From the NCBI GenBank assembly GCA_028095005.1, contig CM051462.1, forward strand, positions 236,648,973 to 236,712,972: a stretch of DNA of 64,000 bases. The letters are read 5' to 3'. Under the pieces are notes generated by a model. It saw only the letters and a program-made list of their open reading frames with translations. It searched no databases and had not been told where the DNA came from. Origin of the DNA: Rhynchospora pubera (taxonomy: Eukaryota > Streptophyta > Magnoliopsida > Poales > Cyperaceae). Numbering within the stretch: the first letter of the stretch is position 1; every line of letters begins with the position of its first letter. Below, piece after piece: positions 56,037 through 64,000 of the stretch. The translations under genes and the position numbers were made by a program.

Positions 56037-56309
56037 ATGAGCACCCATCATTAGAAGTACCAAGAATTCGACGATTCGTGGTTTTACAAGCCACATGGAT
56101 GATGAAGCACCACAAACATTTTGTCAAGCTGTTTAACCAATTCGATATTGGAAATCTGCTGGAACGTGTTGGTGATACCACATCAGACCTTGAGTGCTTC
56201 CATGTTTTCTCCGGCAGCGTTGGCATCAGTCGGCACCGAGAGAATTTGTCGACATTAGTGGAGGAGGCATTAGAGCATTTGTTTGGAGGTTCTTGCTCCA
56301 AGTAGACAT

Positions 56310-57690
56310 TATGGTGTTAAGTTCATTTGTTATTTTTCTTCTCTATGCTGATTTTGAGATTGATTTAGATAGAAAAGGAAAAAAAAAAAAAAGAGATTGG
56401 TTACAGAATTATGTGCTTTGTAGATATTTCTTTTTCTTCATCTCCTCAAGTTGCGTGTAAAATTTTGAACTTTTGCTTCAGCAAATATAGGGGTCCTGCC
56501 AACAAAATGTTTAATCCTTGGGTTGCTAATGAAAGATCTGCTTTACGGATATTTTCATTTTCGTCGTTTTTTTTAAAAATAATGTGAAATAATATATGAA
56601 ATACGAACGATACGACCCCCATCTTATTTTCTTGAAGAAATACGAACGATAAATTTTGAACTGGGTATACATGTATTCAGATGATAAACTTCAAGAGCAT
56701 CAACCAAATAACTACTGTTAGCTCAAAGAATAAAATTGATAAGAGATATGTACCTTTAAAAATCTTCTCAAAGATTCAAGGAAGACCAGAGCAAAGATGA
56801 ATGCTAGACTGATAAAAAAAGAGGGCCAATTCCAATATTCCATCCACTGTCAGCCCCTAACAGATAAACCCTAGAAAATCAATGTCAATTAAGGACAGAA
56901 ATCGAAAGATAAAGGATGGTGACTGGTGAGTACCTCCTCTGGCCTCTGACTCCCTCTCCTTCGTCTCCCACAGCCCCAGATCAAAACCCTGACTCAGACC
57001 CTTACATAAAAATTTAATAGTATTCTCAACAGGGCTGAAGAGAATGAGAGGCGGTTTCAACTTTCAAGCGCAGAAGGAGATCACTCCACGTGTCCTGATT
57101 TCACATCCAACGGCTCAGATGAGGCGTCACAAGCAAGGGAGAAATGTGGGTGCTCCCTCCTCGTGACATCAATGTGAAGAGGCGCCAGGCAGAGCAGGAG
57201 GTGTAGGCCTCACAGGGCCAGACACGACTTTGAGAGATGGAAGAGAAGAGAGTATTAAGTATTAACTCTCTGTTTTTATTAGAACACACTCGGGTTTTCT
57301 GTGGTCAGATATATATGGCTATTGGTGCAACCTTCTTTTTTGTAAAAATTAGCTAATTCACTAATTTATTTAATTCGGACAATCCAGACGTCAGATACAT
57401 ATGGCAAATGTACAAAAATAAACTATAAATTATGAAAAATTCTGCTTTCTTTGAATGGAAAGTGGTGGGTTTTTAAGGCCCACTTATTTCAAAAAAAAAA
57501 AAAATTCTTCCATATCCTCATATCAGACATCCCGTCGGATTCTATCCTTACTTTAATTTATTTAATTTCTCAATCGTATAATTTATAATTTTCACAGAAC
57601 ATTAATTCAAATAATCATGGGACTCAGTTTACCATCTAATCAGTCAGTCTAAGCCGTCAATATCGTTATAGATAGATATTAAAAAATGTA
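56310..57690. other. 3' flank of gene A; a minus-strand leader-like block near 56870-57290
   Basis: Gene A's 3' untranslated region probably occupies 56306-56560. A GC-richer block follows. On the minus strand it contains ACACGTGG-type G-box/ABRE core sequence (about 57085) and an open frame from 57060 with no recognised domain. It could be the promoter and 5' leader of a minus-strand transcript whose body is absent, or debris. 57300-57690 is AT-rich with nothing recognised. Confidence 0.3.
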
Positions 57691-58081
57691 TATATATTGA
57701 TTGTGTGAAATTTCTATCACTTAACGTTTCTTTTATGTTTTTAATCTCCCTTCCTCTTTTTCTTTATATTATATAGTATACATACCGAAGGTGCAATACA
57801 CCCATCGATATTTTCTTTCATTTAATATGAGGTTTTCCAATAATTTCTTTTGTGATACTTGTGTGTCGCCTGATTTAGTACTAATTAATTTGGTCTTCTC
57901 TTTGTGTCGGATTAATTTGTATGGTAAACTTTACTTAATAGTTTTGCACCTTTTCGATGTTTTTTTGACCAATTCTCTGCTTAAAATTTGTTTTTAGAGA
58001 GATTCTAGAAAATACAGAATTGAGTCGGAAACCATATTTTTTTATGCCCGGTTGCATGGTGTTAACCTATATTCTTTTGTG

Positions 58082-58495
58082 TAAGACTAAAGTCTAATGC
58101 ATTGGATGGACCCCTCCATCCAATGCGCTCGTTTTTAGTTTTTATATTTCAAATGATCAATCTAAATCGTCAATGTGATCTCTAATAAAATTTAGTACGA
58201 AACAAAAATTTACATTTTTTTAATTATTTTACTTTTTTCAAATTTTTAGAAAATCATCATTTTAAATGATTCGTATTTTTTAGATCGATTTTTTTTAATC
58301 TGAAAAAATAGTAAAATTTTAGTCTTATACTAAATTTCAATATGAAGATCATATTAAATGGTTAGAATCAATCATTTGAGACTCTCTTTTTTTATGCTGA
58401 GCGCCGAAGCAGGGGACGATCATTTGAGACTCTAAATTCAAGAACGAATGCATTAGACAGAGAGGACATGTCCAATGGATTGGACTTTAGCCTTA
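58082..58495. mobile_element. MITE-like element with AAGNCTAAAGTC inverted ends
   Basis: Left TAAGACTAAAGTCTAATGCA then TTGGATGGAC, and the reverse complement of the right end TAAGGCTAAAGTCCAATCCA then TTGGACATGTCC, form an imperfect inverted repeat of about 30 bp. The segment is absent from the corresponding part of copy A. The TSD is not clear and there is no ORF. Confidence 0.65.
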
Positions 58496-59142
58496 TTCTA
58501 TTCTTTTTTATTTTCATCTGTTAAAAAATCTTCAATCTAACTAGTTCTCAGAGTAAATAAAACTTTTATTAGCTTCGTTTTCTTTTGAAATCTTCCGTCC
58601 TCCTTTCTTTTCAATCAAATATTCTCGGACTTTTTATAGTTGTATGAATTACTATATATATATTTTTTCGGGAGTAAAAAATGATGGATTGGTCATAAAT
58701 GTCTTTATACTTTTTGAGATAAATTTTAAACTGTTAAATCTTTAAAATTCTTAATTGTATTTTGCTTAAAATATGCGGGCTCGTATCACATCATCGGACA
58801 TTGTACTAATCGATTTAAGTGGAAATTGTACAAAAGGACAATTTTTATTCGTTTGATCATTTTCTTATATTTAATTTTTATAAATTAAAGAACAACCGGA
58901 ATTAATTAAACTGACACCGTTGGTTGGGGAAACGATTTTAAGACAAAATAAATTACGCTGATGCTAAGAGTCACATCACATCTCTTAAATCGTTATTTTC
59001 GTTCCTGATATGCCGCACAAAGGATTGCAAATTTGCAATTGATAAGACACTGAGCTTTGCTGTTTGGTGTTTGGTGGGTCCAAGTGATGCAACACACCAT
59101 TACAACACCAATTCTTTCGCTGGAGACTTTTCACAAACTTTG

Positions 59143-59384
59143 TTTTTTTTTTTTGAAGGTCAGGTGGTAAAGTACCACACCGACAAAATTCATTAAACAA
59201 AAGTAATTTACAAGAAACTGTACAAAGTAAATACAAAAGAGAGAAAGAAAAAACTAAACTAAACTAAACTAGTCTAGACTAACAAAAGAAGAGTAAACAA
59301 GAAAACAAAAACTAAAAAGAAAGCAAAAGCAGAAGTCTAAGCTAAGGCAAACCAAGAAACCGCCAGCGCCACAATCTCTTGCAG
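59143..59384 (-). mobile_element. 5'-truncated LINE 3' end, 242 bp, 8-bp TSD
   Basis: The T run at 59143-59154 on the plus strand is the poly-A of a minus-strand element. Next to it is ATGAATTTTGTCGGTGTGG (minus sense), a LINE 3' untranslated type of sequence. AAACTTTG flanks both sides (59135-59142 and 59385-59392). Copy A has an uninterrupted GACTTTTCACAATTTTTGAC at the same place. Confidence 0.8.
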
Positions 59385-60236
59385 AAACTTTGACCGAGTC
59401 AGTCGACATCAAACCAAAAACAAAAGGGTAGTTAGTTCAAAAGTTCCGAATATAAATAAATAAAGTCAGTTTACAAATAGTAACCTGAGCAACTGTTCCT
59501 ATTTAAAAAATAAAAGCGAGAAAGTAGCGGAGACGAGAAAAAGAAAAGAAAAAAAATAATAATGCAATTAGTTCAAGTTGATGTTAAGAAAATTAAAACC
59601 ACGTGCTAGGTTCCACGTAATACAGGTACACTACCACAAAAACAGGCTTTTGCAACGGGTCATCTGTAACGCTTTCTTTAAAACCCGTTACAGATCTGCG
59701 AAAAATAAGCGGGTGAAAAAAAGTGGATCTAATCTGTAACGTTTTTTATAAATTAAGCGTTACAAGTTTTCCATAAAAAAAAAGAAAAAAAATGTCAAAG
59801 CTTCTGTAACATTTTTTATACAAAAAACGTTACAGATCTGTAACGTTTTTTATATATAAAACGTTACAGATTATCATTTTCCTTCTGTAACGTTTTTTAT
59901 ATAAAAAGCGTTACAGATTTTCCTGATATTTTTGTTAGGGATTCTAGGTCCGACTCCTATATATCTATCGACTCCTCCTTTTTCCGAAAAATTTCTAAGT
60001 CCCCTCTCTCTCGACTCTCCTTCTCGTTTAAACCCTAGCCGACTGCACTCAGCTCTCCTCTCCCTCTCGTTTTTTGGCCGGCCAACTCAAAGCTCCTCTC
60101 GACTGCACAAGCCGACCTCCTCTTCTCTCGACGGCACTCAAATCTCCTCTTCTCACCAGCATCCATCTGCAATTGTTTTGCATACCCCTTCTTTCCGATT
60201 GAACATTAATTGAAAGATTCTATTTTGAACTGCAGA

Positions 60237-60898
60237 ATTTGTGGATGATCCTTATCTATATGCGTACCCAAGATTGAAGTACATTGGCATTGAGCTCTGG
60301 CAGGTCTACTATGCGACATCTTTTTCTTAGTTTCTTGGTTTGTTGTTCTTTAATTGTAATGACTTAATTTTCTATCTTTATTTCCTCTTTTTTGTATTTC
60401 AGGTGAAATCAGGCACCTTGTTTGATAATATATTGGTATGTGATGATCCTGAGTATGCTTTCGAGCTTACGGAGGAGACATGGGGCAAGCACAAGGATGT
60501 ATCAGCCTTTTTGAAACTTATCATTCATTATAATTGTTCTTTTATATCTCTTAATCTGTGTTGAAATATTCTAATATATTTTTTTTGGATGGTAATGTAG
60601 ACTGAGGAGGCTCAATTTGAGCAGGCTTGGGAAAAGATGAAAGAGGAAGAGGAGGCTGAGAAAAAGAGACAAGAAGAAGAGGTGCAATAAAACTCCAACT
60701 TCTACAAATAGTTGCAAATATCAATTTTCACATTGTTTCTAATTTACATTCTATTTCGTGACTGAATTCTTTCAATATCAGGAAGCAAAGAACGATGAAT
60801 CTGAAGCTTCTGAAGATAAAGAAGAATCAAATGATGATGCTGAAGCAAAGATTGAAGAGACTGTATCAAATGACAGCAAGCAGGAAGAAGCTCAACAT
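60237..60898 (+). pseudogene. Calreticulin 3' gene fragment with introns, captured inside a CACTA element
   Basis: Four exons with correct GT/AG borders: 60237-60303 (DDPYLYAYPRLKYIGIELWQ), 60403-60498 (VKSGTLFDNILVCDDPEYAF then ELTEETWGKHKD), 60601-60681 (TEEAQFEQAWEKMKEEEEAE then KKRQEEE) and 60782-60898 (acidic EAKNDESEASEDKEESNDDA onward). This is the end of the globular lectin domain plus part of the acidic calcium-binding C-domain of calreticulin, an ER chaperone. N-domain, P-domain and the ER-retention tail (HDEL type) are missing. The exons remain in one open frame, and retained introns mean capture at the DNA level. A CT/CA microsatellite follows the last donor. A CT-rich leader-like stretch with an ATG at 59932 lies upstream, so a chimeric transcript is possible. 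Confidence 0.88.
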
Positions 60899-60914
60899 GT
60901 ACCCCAATTCCCCT

Positions 60915-60916
<2 letters not shown>

Positions 60917-60962
<46 letters not shown>
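60917..60962. repeat. (CT)n(CA)n microsatellite
   Basis: About 17 CT units followed by six CA units, directly after the last calreticulin-like exon, within the CACTA element. Confidence 0.95.
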
Positions 60963-60963
<1 letters not shown>

Positions 60964-61850
60964 GAAGACTAGCACAAACTAGGGAAAAAGGGGAACAAAT
61001 CTAAAATATATGTATATGAATGTTTGTATGGCTTGTTTGTTATTTGCATGGCTTGTTTGTATGGCTTGTTTGTTATTTGCGGTGGACAAATTATGTAAAA
61101 AAATTATGTAAAATATATATCATTTGCATGGCTTGTTTGTTATTTGTATATGAATGTGTTTGATATATATGTGATATTGTGTCTGTGATATGCATATTAA
61201 TTATATATTTGTACCAATTTGTACGGCTAGCAACATGGGCTAGCCACAGAATACCTGCTATATAAAAAAATAAAATAATTTTGCAACGTTTTTTTCCAAA
61301 AAAACGTTACAGAATCCCATATTCTATAACGTTTTTTTCAAATAGAGCGTTACAGATTTATTCAAAAAGCTGTGTGTAAAATATTAATTTAATAATCTGT
61401 AACGTTTTTTTTGAAAAGAATGTTGCAGATCTGTAACGTTTAATTCTTTTTGCAACGGAGCCTACTGTAACGTGTCCATAAACGTTACAGATCCTTTTTA
61501 TAGAACGTTACAAAATCCCATATTTCGCGTAGTGGTACCACCAGCCGCGCAGCAAGGAAGTGGCCTACCAAAATTCTCCTTCCTTGCACGACAAACCCAT
61601 ATCCATATCATATCATATCATTACTTCTCAATTAATCATCAACCAGAAAATGAAGCAAAAAATGACGATATAGACTCATCATCAGACAGCTCATCCCTTG
61701 CAACATCCGAAGTAGTACCACAAGCTACGTTAGACTTGACAATTTCAACCACAATAATATATATATATCCCCACACCTTCTCCCACTTGATTAATGATAT
61801 TTCATTTACTGCTCACTAAATCTACTAGGAAGACATTTCGAGCTCCGAAA

Positions 61851-64000
61851 ATGGAGTCTGACAAAGAGGGTGGAGAGACAGCCATACAAGTGTCAACACC
61901 AGTAAAAAGAACCCCGAAACTGGCAAGAGGTGGCGGGTCGACGACTTTCTTCCAGCCTCAAGATCCGCGTGAATCGACGCCAGGGAGTAGTAACGACAGT
62001 ACGCGGCCCGTAAGAAGTGTACCTGCGCCAGAAAAGAAATTGACACTGTTCGCACTTCGTCTGGCAGTTCTAGAGAAAGCCGCAAGTGGTCTCGGAACAC
62101 TGGCATTCATCTGGGCCACGGTGAACCTTTTTTTGAGTGAATAATGTGAATTGTCCGCACAGCTTTTTTTATCACTTTTTTTTCCATTTAGTCCTCAATA
62201 GTTTCAAAAATTTGTATTATTTTTTTCTTAAGTTTCATTTTGTGCCAAATACATACAGTTTTCAGAGAATGTATAGAATTCCGTTTTGCATCCATTTAAT
62301 TTAAGCATGAAACTAATATTATTGAACAGGTAGTACTGCTTGGTGGGTTTGCAATTTTTGTTAGCAGGATGGATTTTTGGGTCGTGACGGTCATACTAGT
62401 GAGCGAGGGGGCTCGAATATTTAGCCGGAGCCACGAGCTCGAGTGGCAGCACCAGTCAACATGGACCCTTGCCAGGTCAGGTTCAAACAGCTTCCGTATG
62501 ATCAGCTCCAGTTCGAGATTCCTTTGGCGTGCCCTCAAAGCCCTGTTTAACCCTCTTTCCGCTGTTGAACCTGAGCATGACCAAGACCGACAGATCAGAG
62601 AAAATGCTGCTAAAGCAAAAGAGTTTCAAAAGAAGCTTGTGAGGTGCTGTTTACTTCTCCAATTGATTACTTAATTTTCAACAATCAACTTTTGGGTTTT
62701 TAAAAAAGATGACTTGTAAATATTGTGATTTGCACTCTTCAATCAATCAACAAAATATTATTTTGAAATTGAAGGTGTTTCTTAATATGAAGCTTAAGAT
62801 AATTTACTGTGATTCTGTTAATTTCAGGTACCAAACAATGAGAGCATGGCATGCACCAGAGGTACCGCTACTTCCATACTCTGGCTGGGTGTTCTTGTCG
62901 AAGAACATTAGCAGATGGTTGTCGTGGTTACAAATTGTGTCAGCATTTAATTGCATTGCCCTCTCCCTGTTCCGTTTGATTGTGCAAGACTATGGTAAAG
63001 TGGATAAAGAAGAGAAACACAACCGTGGGCCGGCTTTAAATCTGTTCTACAGTGTCGCTTTAACTGAGGCTACCCTGTTCTTGGTGGAGAAAATTTATTG
63101 GACATATAAAATGTCACACCACAAATTGCTTGAACGTGTTAGCACTGAATGCAATCTTGGTGCTGATGGGCTCATCACTATTAGGCGCTTTTTTTACGAC
63201 GCATACTCAAGATGCGTTGAGGGAAGTATTTTTGATGGCATCAGGATGGATCTTGTCTCATTTGCAGAGGAGCTACTTGATTCTGCATTCTTAGACGAGC
63301 AATATATTGCAGTGAGGATTTTGCAAAAGTTGGTGAGATGAAACAATACCCTTTCAGTCGAGACAGTAAGGAAGATTGAGACGAACACACGGGTCATAGA
63401 GAGGTTAGTTGAGATGTTGAACTGGAAAGCCTCAGAGGAACAGGAGATTAGGAAGGCTGCAGCCGAGATATTGACGGAACTAGCTCATAAGCATCACAGT
63501 GCTCTTAGGGTTGCGGGAATACCAGGCGCGATGGAATCTATCTCTTCTCTATTGAACAAGAGTCACCAGAATTTTAGCTATGATTATTCCGAGTTCAACC
63601 TGTTAGGGTTGTTGATGCTCAAGAGGTTAGCTAGAGACCATGACAATTGCTTCAAGATAGGCAACACTCGCAGGCTCTTACCAAGAGTGATCGAGTTCAC
63701 CAGTGATGCTCAAAGAATCTTTCAAAATGAGCTTGTGTTAGATTCGCGAATCAAAACAATCAATAGATCCCTTAAGGTAACTATGCCACACAACCTCTTA
63801 GTTAATCTAGTCAAATGGGACTAAAATAGATACAAGAATGCCCCTATATCTAATTCCATTCTGTTTTGCTTGACTTTTTTTTTTGGAGTAATTTCCACGA
63901 CCTCGAACTACATTAATATCCCAAAATGTTGTTACTGTTCAAATTTTTAGGTTGTCAAGATGCTAGTTGAAACGAGTGGCAGTGCAGGAAAGATTCTTCG
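61851..64000 (+). pseudogene. ARM-repeat membrane-associated protein gene B, in-frame TGA, runs off the window
   Basis: Exons: 61851-62120, 62330-62643, 62828-63776, and from 63951 past the window end. Structure and phases match gene A (exon 2 is 314 bp in both; exon 3 is 949 versus 946 bp). The protein is highly similar along its length, for example MDFWVVTVILVSEG, YQTMRAWHAPEVPLLPYSGW and VIERLVEMLNWKASEEQEIR. At 63339-63341 gene A's CAA (Gln) is TGA, in the sequence LVR-stop-NNTLSVETVRK. The frame is otherwise open on both sides, so loss is recent or the codon is a sequencing/assembly error. Exon 1 lacks four residues of gene A's SGKG region. As it stands it would give a truncated protein of about 364 residues, without the ARM half. 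Confidence 0.85.

Larger units (their letters stand above)
46391..56305 (+). pseudogene. ARM-repeat membrane-associated protein gene A, broken by a copia insertion
   Basis: Exons: 46391-46672, 47028-47341, 47527-48472, 48619-49101, then 49460-49648, continuing at 56042-56305 (TAG). All introns are GT/AG. Without the insertion the frame is 825 codons. The Ser/Thr-rich N-terminus begins MESDKEGSGKGG. Hydrophobic segments follow: LAFIWATVVLLGGF across the exon 1-2 junction, and others near LNLFYSVALTEATLFLLEKI. The second half consists of helical ARM-type repeats (for example IRKAAAKILTELACKNHSAL). It resembles the plant ARM superfamily proteins of the At4g14280 / rice BLE2 type, whose biochemical role is poorly known. 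A 6388-bp Ty1/copia element with ATGAG TSD lies between codons 738 and 739 of the ancestral frame, inside the last exon. Read-through ends within eight codons (RRYECWKLQHS, stop at about 49672). Upstream exons are intact, so a truncated protein lacking the last 87 residues is possible. Gene B is a tandem paralogue. Confidence 0.85.
59629..61534 (+). mobile_element. Non-autonomous CACTA element carrying calreticulin exons, 1906 bp, GTA TSD
   Basis: Ends are CACTACCACAAAAACAGGC and, in reverse complement, CACTACGCGAAATATGGGA. GTA is duplicated (59626-59628 and 61535-61537). Copy A has the empty site CCAGGTACCAGC. Subterminal regions are full of short TCTGTAACGTTTTTTATA / AAAACGTTACAGAT inverted repeats (59660-59925 and 61280-61515), as expected for CACTA transposase binding. 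No transposase is encoded; the core is a captured host gene fragment. Confidence 0.93.
57690..61850 (+). promoter_or_regulatory. Upstream region of ARM gene B with three insertions
   Basis: The counterpart of 44930-46390. Compared with copy A it contains three extra segments: a TIR element (58082-58495), a LINE 3' end (59143-59384) and a CACTA element (59629-61534). The rest aligns in order, including CAGACAGCTCATC and TCTCCCACTTGA just before the ATG. Confidence 0.75.

Overview
The window is nuclear DNA from a flowering plant. The coding sequences are split by GT/AG introns. The intact gene is a plant-type receptor-like kinase, intergenic DNA is AT-rich, and plant transposon classes are nested in one another throughout (CACTA, hAT, Mutator-like, PIF/Harbinger-like, Ty1/copia, LINE, SINE). 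I cannot name the species from sequence alone.

Layout. 1-4 kb holds a MITE-like inverted repeat, an O-methyltransferase pseudogene split by a CACTA MITE, and a tRNA-derived SINE. 4.5-9.8 kb holds the one host gene that looks intact: a seven-exon transmembrane receptor-like kinase on the minus strand (488 aa) with a CT-rich leader. 10-13.4 kb has a CT-rich leader-like stretch, the 3' end of a LINE and a decayed small-RNA-degrading-nuclease (SDN-like) pseudogene. 13.8-20.5 kb is repeats: nested foldback elements with minisatellite cores, then two blocks (about 28 copies) of a 100-146 bp tandem repeat. 20.8-31 kb has a LINE fragment carrying a hAT insertion, Mutator-like elements (one containing a hAT MITE, one a large foldback) and small MITEs. 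31.4-33.9 kb is an element with long terminal inverted repeats and an unfamiliar zinc-finger/coiled-coil ORF. 34.4-43.2 kb has an RTE-type LINE end, two related Mutator-like elements built around GAACATAT-type minisatellites, and a very young gag-only Ty1/copia-like LTR element inserted in the second of them. That second element also carries a plastid rpl2 fragment.

44.9-64 kb is a tandem segmental duplication of an ARM-repeat membrane-protein gene. Copy A (46391-56305) is interrupted in its last coding exon by a 6.4 kb Ty1/copia element. Copy B (61851 to the window edge) has an in-frame TGA. The duplicated upstream regions act as each other's empty sites, so the CACTA and LINE insertions upstream of copy B can be bounded exactly. 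That CACTA element carries four exons of a calreticulin gene, with their introns.

The most unusual items are: (1) the copia element in copy A, whose gag start codon appears to lie inside the LTR and to be joined to gag by splicing out an intron that contains the primer-binding site; (2) the element at 31.4-33.9 kb with two BED-like fingers, a charged helix and a repeated FWNE motif; (3) host or plastid gene fragments captured by the CACTA and Mutator-like elements; (4) the gag-only LTR element whose LTRs are packed with GCGTTGTACAACGC-type palindromes. All boundaries and translations were read by eye. No database search was run.
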